7,318 nucleotides of DNA, taken from contig DINJ01000109.1 in the NCBI GenBank assembly GCA_002423665.1, positions 1,179-8,496 on the forward strand, in the 5' to 3' direction. Source of the stretch: Bacteroidetes bacterium UBA5543. Its GTDB lineage: Bacteria; Bacteroidota; Bacteroidia; Chitinophagales; Chitinophagaceae. Below, piece after piece: positions 1 through 5,790 of this stretch. The notes below the pieces were generated by a model. The model searched no databases. It saw only the letters and a program-made list of their open reading frames with translations, and had not been told where the DNA came from. Both the position numbers and the translations under genes were made by a program. The stretch's first letter is position 1; each line of letters opens with the position of its first letter.

Positions 1-1437
1 CACAGCAACCCCCGCAATATATATATGAGCACGCTGGACCAGGCCGATGTGGACGTAATGCGCGCCACCCGCACCTGTGTAGCGGCTACACGTTTTCAGT
101 ACGACTACCTGAACGATGATATAACCGATGAGGGCAGTATTGACTACACCCTAACCAATAAAGTGCCACAGGGCCTGCGCGATGCTATTGCAAGGGGTAG
201 GAAAATTTTGGTATTGATTAATCCGCCCTATGCAGAAGCTGCAAACTCTCAAGGGAACGAGGGAAAGACAGACGTCGCCAAAACTAAAGTTAGAGACTTT
301 ATGGGTGACTACGGATTTGCATCAAGAGAGCTTTTCACTCAGTTTATTATTCGAATTTCAAAAGAAATTCCGAATGCGACTATTGCTATCTTTAGTAAAT
401 TGAAATATGTAAATGCTCCTAATTTTGAAAAATTCAGAAATAATTGGAATGCTGAGTACGTAGGTGGATTTGTTGTTCACAGTAAAGCTTTTGAAGGACT
501 GAAAGGTAACTTTCCCATTGGCTTTTTAATTTGGAGAACTAATAATAATACGTCCGCTAAAAAAATTGCAATAACCGAAATAGCCACAGAAGTCTTGGAC
601 AAGAAAGCATTGCCCATAGGTGAGAAGCAATTCTATAACATACCCAATAAAAACTTTCTAAGTTTATGGATTCCTCGCTTGAAAACAAATTCGACAAACA
701 TACCTCTAAAAAATGCTGTCACCCCTCAAAATAATCATGCGAAAGTTACAGCTTGGATTGATAATGCTATTGCGTATATGTATTGTAACAGCAACGATAT
801 GCAAAACGCCGCACAACAAACTGCAATAACATCCTCTGTCTTTAGCACTGGAAATGGCTTCTACGTAACTGCGGATAATCTGTGGCAGGTAACAATTATC
901 TTTTCAGTCCGTCGGTTAATTAAACCCACCTGGCTCAACGACCGCGACCAATTCCTGCAACCTACCGCACCGCTTACTGAAGAATTTAAAAACGACTGCC
1001 TGGTATGGATGCTGTTCAGCGGCAGCAACCTTACTGCAAGCGCCGATGGCCTGGAGTGGAACGGCAGGACATGGAGCATTGTCAACCACTTCATACCCTA
1101 TACCGAGGCGGAAGTAAACGCCCCCGGCCGTTTCGAAAGCGATTTTATGGTGCAGTACATGGCTGATAAAACTTTTAGCCCCGAGGCTGCTAATGTATTG
1201 GCCGAAGGTAAAAAACTCTGGCAGGCATACTTCGCCCAAACCGATGTGCGTGCCGTAAGGGATGAACTGAAACTAAACCGCCCTGATGTTGGCTGGTATC
1301 AAATAAGAAAAGCATTGCAGGCACGTAATGCGAGTGGAGATTTTCCGCCCGTCAACTTCAAGCCATTTGAAACCGCCTACAAAGAACTGACCGAGAAGCT
1401 GCAGCCAATGGTGTACGAACTGGGGTTTCTAAAGTAG
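1..1437 (+). CDS. Adenine-specific DNA methyltransferase, C-terminal part (5' end outside window)
   Basis: This is probably the C-terminal portion of an N6-adenine DNA methyltransferase of a restriction-modification or defence system. Residue numbers count from the first ATG at 25. The key motif is LINPPYAEA, with NPPY at residues 66-69 (bases 220-231), which is catalytic motif IV of amino-methyltransferases. The frame is open without a stop back to base 1, and the residues before ATG 25 (NIY) run smoothly into STLDQADVDVM. I therefore read it as continuing from upstream rather than starting at 25. The AdoMet-binding motif I is not visible and should lie outside the window. Hand counts give about 54% GC for bases 1-180, about 34% for 301-780, and about 48-60% for the 60-base lines from 961 to 1140, so the middle differs sharply from both ends. 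The middle may correspond to a target-recognition region. No endonuclease motif was recognised in this part. It could be a type IIG or other large enzyme; the subtype is unresolved. Confidence 0.75.
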   Translation, partial: HSNPRNIYMSTLDQADVDVMRATRTCVAATRFQYDYLNDDITDEGSIDYTLTNKVPQGLRDAIARGRKILVLINPPYAEAANSQGNEGKTDVAKTKVRDFMGDYGFASRELFTQFIIRISKEIPNATIAIFSKLKYVNAPNFEKFRNNWNAEYVGGFVVHSKAFEGLKGNFPIGFLIWRTNNNTSAKKIAITEIATEVLDKKALPIGEKQFYNIPNKNFLSLWIPRLKTNSTNIPLKNAVTPQNNHAKVTAWIDNAIAYMYCNSNDMQNAAQQTAITSSVFSTGNGFYVTADNLWQVTIIFSVRRLIKPTWLNDRDQFLQPTAPLTEEFKNDCLVWMLFSGSNLTASADGLEWNGRTWSIVNHFIPYTEAEVNAPGRFESDFMVQYMADKTFSPEAANVLAEGKKLWQAYFAQTDVRAVRDELKLNRPDVGWYQIRKALQARNASGDFPPVNFKPFETAYKELTEKLQPMVYELGFLK

Positions 1438-1464
1438 TAATAGAATATAATTTTATCATTATAG

Positions 1465-2787
1465 CTATGCTGACCTATAAGTATAATATCCAAATTCACC
1501 TCCAAACCACATTGCATAATTTACGACCATCTCTGTTTGTAAATTGATATTCTTAAGTTCACTGAAAATCCCTTTCGTTAAATTTAAGGGGGTATACTTA
1601 TCGCGTACTACAAAAATTACATTGTCTACTATTCGTGACAAATAAATCGCTTCTGGACACAAATATGCAGGTGCACTGTCTATAACAATTAAATCATATT
1701 TTTCTTTTAAGTCCGCAATTAACTCCCTATATTTTGTTGACCTAAGAAGTTCGTTGGCCCTTTCCTGTATCAAATGTCCGGACCAAATGATATCGGGATA
1801 ATTTTCAACACGCGTTATATACTCCTCTATTTTGGGCGGATCGTTACCTAAAATATACTGTGACAATCCTTTAGTTTCATAGTCTTTGTTACACATTTTT
1901 TTTATAGCGACAGATAATTTGCCCATTCTTAAGTCAGAATCGACAATTACAGTCTTCAGACCGTTTTTTGCGGCTGTTAGCGCGAAATTAAACGAAACAG
2001 TTGTTTTGCCTTCATTCGCGACGGTACTTGTAACAAGTAATGTTTGTCCCGGTCTATAATCATTAGTTGGTATTATCCTATTAAATAAAAACGAAAAACT
2101 TGATGCAAATTTTTCTCGATCATTTAACATGGGAATTTGCTCATCATGCGGACAAAAAGGAATAACACCAATATAATCAATTTCATCGTCCTCTTTATCT
2201 AAAAAAGTAGATAACCGTAAGCGAGTTGTAAAAAAAGCCCGTAAAACTAGTACGGCAAGTCCAATAAGTAAAACAATGTACGCATAGTAAGTTGGAATCT
2301 TTTGAATAGAAACTGGGGTCTTTCTTATCTTAATATCAAGCCCAATAGGAAGGCTATTGGAAAAGTCAAGAATATCTTGCATTAATTTGCTCTGAAAAAT
2401 AGTATCGTCTATTTTTGAAAAAGAATAAACACATTCTATAGAATAGGTATTCTTTGAAAAAGAAACTCTACTATCACCACTTAAAAAATCTTTTTTTGGG
2501 TATTCGGTGTTTATTGTTTCAAATAACAACTCATTCCATTGCTGTACTGTTTCAAAATTGCCTTGAAAATTCGTTTGCCTAGCAAAAATTAAATAATAGT
2601 TCTGTACATAGTTATCCGAATATCGATTGTATATTACCAGTAATATAAAGGCACAAAACGAAATAGTAATCAGATGTGGCCAATATATAAGAATCATTTC
2701 CACGCTCAATCTAAACAACTTCTTAACATGAGAACGGCTAATTCTAAGTGTTTGTGATCCAATTTTTACAACAGATGCAATGTCCAT
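1465..2787 (-). CDS. Short BY-kinase / Wzz-type polysaccharide co-polymerase (tyrosine autokinase)
   Basis: A 440-residue inner-membrane protein with the layout of polysaccharide co-polymerases fused to a bacterial tyrosine kinase. These proteins control chain length and export of capsule or exopolysaccharide. One membrane segment lies at about 33-53 and a second at about 167-187, preceded by a proline-containing stretch (KTPVSIQKIP). Between them is a periplasmic loop of only about 113 residues. The cytoplasmic kinase carries Walker A (NEGKTT, 258-263), Walker A' (VDSDLR, 282-287) and Walker B (DLIVIDSAP, 365-373). The tail GYYTYR holds three tyrosines, a short version of the autophosphorylated cluster. 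It is much shorter than typical Bacteroidota members (roughly 700-800 residues), which have a long coiled-coil periplasmic part. The usual ExxRxxR oligomerisation motif appears degenerate. Two sample lines count at 32% and 23% GC, well below the fabB-like gene. No wza, wzx, wzy or glycosyltransferase gene adjoins it. It is convergent with the methyltransferase gene, 27 bp away. Confidence 0.85.
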   Translation of the reverse strand: MDIASVVKIGSQTLRISRSHVKKLFRLSVEMILIYWPHLITISFCAFILLVIYNRYSDNYVQNYYLIFARQTNFQGNFETVQQWNELLFETINTEYPKKDFLSGDSRVSFSKNTYSIECVYSFSKIDDTIFQSKLMQDILDFSNSLPIGLDIKIRKTPVSIQKIPTYYAYIVLLIGLAVLVLRAFFTTRLRLSTFLDKEDDEIDYIGVIPFCPHDEQIPMLNDREKFASSFSFLFNRIIPTNDYRPGQTLLVTSTVANEGKTTVSFNFALTAAKNGLKTVIVDSDLRMGKLSVAIKKMCNKDYETKGLSQYILGNDPPKIEEYITRVENYPDIIWSGHLIQERANELLRSTKYRELIADLKEKYDLIVIDSAPAYLCPEAIYLSRIVDNVIFVVRDKYTPLNLTKGIFSELKNINLQTEMVVNYAMWFGGEFGYYTYRSA

Positions 2788-2933
2788 ACAAATAAATATA
2801 TAGCAAGTTACTATGTTTTTTCTGCTCTAATCTTATAGCATTTGAAAGACTTTGCAAACGTTTCAGTGCATTTAATCTGCCAACAAATTTTATCTCACTA
2901 CCACAACAGCTTTTTTATTAAGTAAAAAATACG
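2788..2933. other. AT-rich intergenic stretch upstream of the kinase gene
   Basis: This stretch precedes the minus-strand kinase gene and the plus-strand small-transcript promoter, so it must hold the kinase promoter. On the minus strand the best candidate is TTTATTTG, a 7/8 match to TAnnTTTG ending one nucleotide before the ATG. It has no partner -33 element, so I do not call it as a promoter. No hairpin, repeat or reading frame of note was seen. Confidence 0.4.
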
Positions 2934-2941
2934 TAAATTTG
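2934..2941 (+). promoter_or_regulatory. Bacteroidota -7 promoter element (TAAATTTG)
   Basis: TAAATTTG matches the Bacteroidota sigma-factor -7 consensus TAnnTTTG exactly. The -33 region, about 20 bp further upstream, has only a T-run at 2911-2916 and no clean TTTG. Transcription would start near 2946-2950 and run into the terminator at 3002-3030. Confidence 0.5.
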
Positions 2942-2946
2942 ACACT

Positions 2947-3030
2947 ATAAACCCACCATTGTCGCATTATGAAAAACATACCCCCACACCCACCACATTC
3001 CATCCCCCGCACAGCACGGGGGATTTTTTA
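2947..3030 (+). ncRNA. Candidate small RNA or leader transcript (~80 nt)
   Basis: A consensus -7 element just upstream and a textbook intrinsic terminator at its 3' end frame a transcript of roughly 80 nt. The body is C-rich and G-poor before the terminator stem, so it would be largely unstructured: a plausible antisense-type regulator of G-rich targets, or a leader ending in an attenuator. A reading frame begins at ATG 2969 (MKNIPPHPPHSIP...) and runs through the terminator to a stop at 3077-3079. Its Pro/His-rich start could act as an attenuation peptide, but nothing shows that it is translated. The 5' end is inferred from promoter position. I do not recognise an RNA family. Confidence 0.4.
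3002..3030 (+). terminator. Rho-independent terminator
   Basis: A perfect 8-bp stem ATCCCCCG / CGGGGGAT (3002-3009 with 3017-3024), with a 7-nt loop CACAGCA, is followed directly by a T-run to 3029. No protein gene of this strand ends nearby, so it must terminate the small transcript from 2934-2941 or act as an attenuator for genes further right. Confidence 0.85.
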
Positions 3031-3063
3031 TTCCACCTATTTTCCCGGAGAAAACACGTGCAG

Positions 3064-3165
3064 AGTTAACAGAAGTTAACAAACTAGCGATAAAATGTTC
3101 ATTCCCAATCCCTTACAAACCCCCGGTATTCCAAACAGTTAAACCCGCAGGTTTATCAGTTAACA
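3064..3165 (+). repeat. AGTTAACA repeats with a small hairpin
   Basis: The 8-mer AGTTAACA, which contains the palindrome GTTAAC, occurs at 3064-3071, 3074-3081 and 3158-3165, with a partial copy AGTTAA at 3137-3142. The first two copies are 10 bp apart, about one helical turn, so a bound protein would meet both on the same DNA face. Between the last two lies a small perfect hairpin, TAAACC-CGCA-GGTTTA (3140-3155). This arrangement suits a binding site upstream of the fabB-like gene but proves nothing by itself. Confidence 0.4.
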
Positions 3166-3195
3166 AAATGAGCCGGTTTTCGACAAAAAACCCAC

Positions 3196-3230
3196 TACTT
3201 ACTACTTATTACTTACCCCTTATTACTATC
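3196..3230 (+). repeat. Tandem repeat, 7-bp unit (TACTTAY), 5 copies
   Basis: Five head-to-tail 7-bp units fill 3196-3230 in perfect phase. The first three are TACTTAC, TACTTAT and TACTTAC, and the last two are diverged. The array precedes a second array of 8-bp units and lies about 80-115 bp upstream of the fabB-like start. It has no coding sense that I can support. Confidence 0.75.
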
Positions 3231-3246
3231 ACACGACTAACAAAAC

Positions 3247-3294
3247 CATTTTACCCTATTACCTTATTAACCTATTACCCTATTCACCTATTAA
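3247..3294 (+). repeat. Tandem repeat, 8-bp unit (CCTATTAM), 5-6 copies
   Basis: Units of consensus CCTATTA(C/A) start at 3255, 3263, 3271, 3279 and 3287, exactly 8 bp apart, each with at most two changes. A more diverged unit precedes them at 3247. The array ends 5 bp before the -7 promoter element of the fabB-like gene, so it covers the position where the -33 element should be. Confidence 0.8.
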
Positions 3295-3299
3295 CAATT

Positions 3300-3307
3300 T
3301 ATCTTTG
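3300..3307 (+). promoter_or_regulatory. -7 promoter element of the fabB-like gene (TATCTTTG)
   Basis: TATCTTTG matches TAnnTTTG exactly and ends 4 nt before the ATG at 3312. With the usual short distance from this element to the transcription start, the RNA would begin at or next to the start codon, implying a leaderless or almost leaderless mRNA. No TTTG-type -33 element is present at about 3276-3280, which is occupied by the 8-bp repeat array. Confidence 0.6.
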
Positions 3308-3311
3308 CACC

Positions 3312-4532
3312 ATGAGCAGAGTAGTCATCACAGGCATAGGCATCTATTCGTCGTTGGGCAAAAACCGCGAAGAAGTCACGCAGTCATTATTCGAGGGCCG
3401 TTCCGGCATCATCCTCGATCCCGCCCGCAAAGCCCTGGGCTACCGCTCGGGGCTCACCGGCTTTGTAGAACGTCCCCAGCTCAAGGGCCTGCTCGACCGC
3501 CGCTCCCGCATCATGATGCCCGAGCACGCCGAGTTTGCCTACATGAGCACCATAGAGGCTATGGCACAGGCCGGCATGACCACCGAATTTTTTGAAGAGA
3601 ACGAAACCGGCATCATCTTCGGCAACGACAGCTGCGCCCAACCCGTGATAGAGGGTATAGACCTGGTACGCGAAAAGAAAGACACCATGCTGGTGGGCAG
3701 CGGCTCGGTGTTCCAGGTGCTCAACTCTACTGTTACTATGAACCTCGCAACGATATTTAAGCTGAGGGGTGTCAACTTTACCATCAGCGCGGCCTGCGCC
3801 AGCGGTTCGCACAGCATAGGGCTGGGTTATATGTTCATCAAGCAGGGCCTGCAGGACCGTGTGATATGCGGCGGCGCCCAGGAGGTGAATATCTACTCCA
3901 TGCCCAACTTCGACGCACTGGGTACATTCTCCATCCGCGAGGACGAACCCGCCCGCGCCAGCCGACCATTTGATAAAGACCGCGATGGCCTCGTGCCCGG
4001 CGGTGGTGCCGCTACCATCATTCTTGAAAGTCTGGAAAGTGCGCAGGCGCGTGGCGCTACCATACTCGGCGAGGTGCTGGGTTATGGCTTCAGCAGCAAC
4101 GGGCAGCATATATCCAACCCCAGTGTAGAGGGGCAGGTGCGTAGCATAGGCCGTGCGCTAAAGGATGCAGGCCTCAGCGCGGAGGCGATACAATACATCA
4201 ACGCCCATGCTACCAGCACCCCCGCGGGTGACGGTACCGAGGCCGACGCCATATTTGAAGTATTTGGTGGCAAGGTACCCGTCAGTTCTACCAAAAGCAT
4301 GACCGGCCACGAGTGTTGGATGGCCGGTGCCAGCGAGATAGCTTATAGTATGCTGATGATGCAAAACAGCTTTATGGCACCCAATATCAATTTCGAAACC
4401 CCCGACGAGCATTCCGCCCGTATCAATATCATCCCCGAAACCCTGAAAAAAGATTTTGACATCTTCCTGTCCAATTCATTCGGTTTCGGCGGTACCAATT
4501 CATCATTAGTAGTCCGCAGGTGGAATGGGTAG
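3312..4532 (+). CDS. fabB: Beta-ketoacyl-ACP synthase, FabB/FabF family (FabB-like)
   Basis: A cytoplasmic condensing enzyme that elongates acyl-ACP with malonyl-ACP by decarboxylative Claisen condensation in type II fatty-acid or related polyene synthesis. The chosen start gives 406 residues, the length of E. coli FabB. The thiolase-fold residues are all visible: nucleophile Cys162 in SAACASGSHS, His299 in NAHATSTPAGD, Lys328 and His333 in TKSMTGHE, and the glycine-rich SFGFGGTNSSLV near the C-terminus. These positions lie within one residue of the FabB set (Cys163, His298, Lys328, His333), which supports the ATG at 3312. The stretch after His333 (EIAYSMLMMQNSFMAPNIN) also resembles FabB more than FabF. 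The frame is open for 48 codons upstream, but these only translate tandem repeats and are rejected. It is GC-rich, stands alone without acpP or fabA beside it, and is convergent with the AbiEi-like gene. A role in aryl-polyene or flexirubin pigment synthesis is possible but less likely without such neighbours. Confidence 0.92.
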   Translation: MSRVVITGIGIYSSLGKNREEVTQSLFEGRSGIILDPARKALGYRSGLTGFVERPQLKGLLDRRSRIMMPEHAEFAYMSTIEAMAQAGMTTEFFEENETGIIFGNDSCAQPVIEGIDLVREKKDTMLVGSGSVFQVLNSTVTMNLATIFKLRGVNFTISAACASGSHSIGLGYMFIKQGLQDRVICGGAQEVNIYSMPNFDALGTFSIREDEPARASRPFDKDRDGLVPGGGAATIILESLESAQARGATILGEVLGYGFSSNGQHISNPSVEGQVRSIGRALKDAGLSAEAIQYINAHATSTPAGDGTEADAIFEVFGGKVPVSSTKSMTGHECWMAGASEIAYSMLMMQNSFMAPNINFETPDEHSARINIIPETLKKDFDIFLSNSFGFGGTNSSLVVRRWNG

Positions 4533-4534
4533 TA

Positions 4535-4602
4535 TTATGACATTGTCAAGCAAATGCATTTAATTGACAATCAGCCTAATGAAGACTTTATGACATCGTC
4601 AA
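4535..4602. repeat. Duplicated 15-mer with TGAC-N3-GTCA symmetry
   Basis: TTATGACATTGTCAA (4535-4549) recurs as TTATGACATCGTCAA (4588-4602) with one change, 53 bp apart, about five helical turns. Each copy contains the inverted repeat TGAC-N3-GTCA. The left copy is intergenic and the right copy encodes part of the C-terminal DDVIKS of the AbiEi-like protein. It could be a protein-binding pair or a short duplication of the gene's 3' end. Confidence 0.45.
4542..4571. other. 30-bp imperfect palindrome between convergent genes
   Basis: Outer arms ATTGTCAA (4542-4549) and TTGACAAT (4564-4571) pair perfectly over 8 bp. After a 2-nt mismatch on each side, the centre AAATGCATTT (4552-4561) is itself a perfect palindrome. 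It lies between the stop codons of the fabB-like and AbiEi-like genes and touches the latter's stop. It could form a hairpin in transcripts from either side and so act as a bidirectional 3' structure, although neither side has a T-run. Confidence 0.45.
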
Positions 4603-5575
4603 ATATTCTGTCAGCAGCTTCTAAGTTCTTTACATCACCGGTATGCAGCAGGTCGGCGTACACCAGTATGGCCGGGGCTATAGTGCCCTGCCTACCGTCG
4701 TAGTTCCAGAATTTTCGGTACACCTTAATGTACCCGTCCGGGTCGCGCACCATGCGGTAGTTGTTTATCAGGTCGTTGCGGTTCTCCAGGCTGTAGATGG
4801 TCAGGGTACGGGGTTTCAGCAGGCCCGTCATCAGATGGCCGGCGGGCTCACCACCCCACAGGGTCTTTTTGGTCTCCAATGGGGTACGCCGCCAGTTCTG
4901 GTAGTCCCCCTCCGCTTCAAACCGGAAAGTCCCTATTTCGATGGCGGGTTTGAGCTCGTGCTCGTACTGGTCTATCCACTTGTCCAGCATCTGCTTTTTG
5001 TTGTTCAGTTTCAGCTTGCCCTCGCTGTCGGTACTGAGAAAATTGAGCTCCCTCAGGCTGTTCATGATGTTGGTGATATTGCCGGGACTGGTCTGGGTAA
5101 GTTCTGCAATCTGCCTATATGACATATTCAGCAGGGCCTCGTTCAGCAGGAAGTGGAACAACACTTTAAGGCCGGTCTTGGTAAAAGCCCTGCCGCTCGA
5201 GCGCTTTATATTGGATATTGATTTATTAGTATCCACCCATATGTATAGCTCCTTTCGGGGGATGAACACATTGCCATTACCTTCTATATAAGCAATGCCG
5301 TTCGCAACAAGTTGTTCTTTGACATCAGGGTATATCCTGTCTGCTATTATGATAGAATCTTTAATATCTGCATTGGCCATCAGCCTGGGTAGCTGTTGCA
5401 GTCTCAGCTCTCTGCGTGCTTCTACAATGTATTTCAGGCTGGTATCACGTATATACAGGCTTATTTCTATGTGTTCGGCGCTGTTCACCACGTATTTCCA
5501 CATTCCCTTGAATAAGGGGTTGTTATCGAGGCTGTCCAGTGCAGTATATATGATTTTCAGTTTCTCTTCGTTCAC
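4571..5575 (-). CDS. AbiEi-like type IV antitoxin / transcriptional regulator (orphan)
   Basis: A 334-residue protein resembling the Bacteroidota AbiEi-like antitoxin family. In complete AbiE systems, AbiEi represses the operon and counters the nucleotidyltransferase toxin AbiEii in phage abortive infection. The N-terminal part (about 1-115) ends in a beta-rich stretch, YIEGNGNVFIPRKELYIWV. A winged helix-turn-helix spans about 130-197 (MSYRQIAELTQTSPGNITNIMNSLRELNFL). The C-terminal domain carries LWGGEPAG (239-246) and PAILVYADLLHTGD (301-314), which I associate with this family. No AbiEii-type toxin lies on either side: downstream is the convergent fabB-like gene and upstream a divergent peptidase gene. 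It therefore looks like an orphan regulator, perhaps with chromosomal targets. The start is GTG (5573-5575): an in-frame TGA at 5597-5599 prevents extension, and the next methionine is residue 25, inside a conserved-looking helix. A stand-alone DNA-binding regulator without antitoxin activity is the main alternative. Confidence 0.72.
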   Translation of the reverse strand: MNEEKLKIIYTALDSLDNNPLFKGMWKYVVNSAEHIEISLYIRDTSLKYIVEARRELRLQQLPRLMANADIKDSIIIADRIYPDVKEQLVANGIAYIEGNGNVFIPRKELYIWVDTNKSISNIKRSSGRAFTKTGLKVLFHFLLNEALLNMSYRQIAELTQTSPGNITNIMNSLRELNFLSTDSEGKLKLNNKKQMLDKWIDQYEHELKPAIEIGTFRFEAEGDYQNWRRTPLETKKTLWGGEPAGHLMTGLLKPRTLTIYSLENRNDLINNYRMVRDPDGYIKVYRKFWNYDGRQGTIAPAILVYADLLHTGDVKNLEAADRIFDDVIKSSLG

Positions 5576-5633
5576 GAAAAAACTATTGTTTACGTTTCAT
5601 ATACGTTCACATAACAATAATAGCTAATTCAGA

Positions 5634-5721
5634 GGACATTTTCAGGATTTTGCATTAAAATTCTATGCAATGGGTATTTTAGTCAGGTATGATGTCCATT
5701 AAATTACTGGTAAATTGCATT
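5634..5721. repeat. Short inverted and direct repeats in the divergent promoter region
   Basis: The 215 bp between the two divergent genes holds a 6-bp inverted pair TTGCAT (5650-5655) / ATGCAA (5665-5670), and a direct repeat of TTGCATT at 5715-5721. A wider inverted pair GGACAT (5634-5639) / ATGTCC (5692-5697) surrounds the first pair. These could be regulator sites, but six-base matches in AT-rich DNA are weak evidence. Confidence 0.25.
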
Positions 5722-5749
5722 TGTACAGGTTCTTACCGAAATGATTTTG

Positions 5750-5757
5750 TATGTTTG
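5750..5757 (+). promoter_or_regulatory. -7 promoter element of the M28 peptidase gene (TATGTTTG)
   Basis: TATGTTTG matches TAnnTTTG exactly and lies 33 bp before the ATG at 5791, predicting a leader of roughly 25-30 nt. The nearest TTTG upstream (5720-5723) is 26 bp away, longer than the usual 19-21 bp, so the -33 element is weak or absent. Confidence 0.5.
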
Positions 5758-5790
5758 ATTATTGTATAAGTATTATTATTACAGCTTAGT

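Noticed and set aside
25..27. ATG at 25 as the true start of the methyltransferase gene
   Set aside because: The frame stays open to base 1, the preceding residues fit the protein, and a start here would leave out the AdoMet-binding motif I.
1446..1463. TATAAT / ATTATA inverted repeat between the convergent genes as a terminator
   Set aside because: The stem is six A-T pairs only, with no T-run; too weak to call.
2969..3079. Short reading frame (36 codons) as a protein-coding gene
   Set aside because: It runs through a strong terminator and two AGTTAACA repeats and resembles no protein I know; kept only as a possible leader peptide in the small-RNA finding.
3196..3294. CRISPR array or transposon end
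   Set aside because: The repeats are 7-8 bp, directly tandem without spacers, and have no terminal inverted repeats or transposase.
3168..3311. 48-codon N-terminal extension of the fabB-like gene from ATG 3168
   Set aside because: It translates the tandem repeat arrays, crosses the -7 promoter element, and is absent from the family; the 3312 start gives the E. coli FabB length and residue positions.
3387..4109. Long open frame (240 codons) on the minus strand inside the fabB-like gene
   Set aside because: It is a shadow of a GC-rich true gene; the plus-strand frame contains every catalytic residue of a ketosynthase.
4643..5122. Plus-strand open frame opposite the AbiEi-like gene
   Set aside because: Low-complexity, valine/glutamine-rich shadow translation of a well-supported minus-strand gene.
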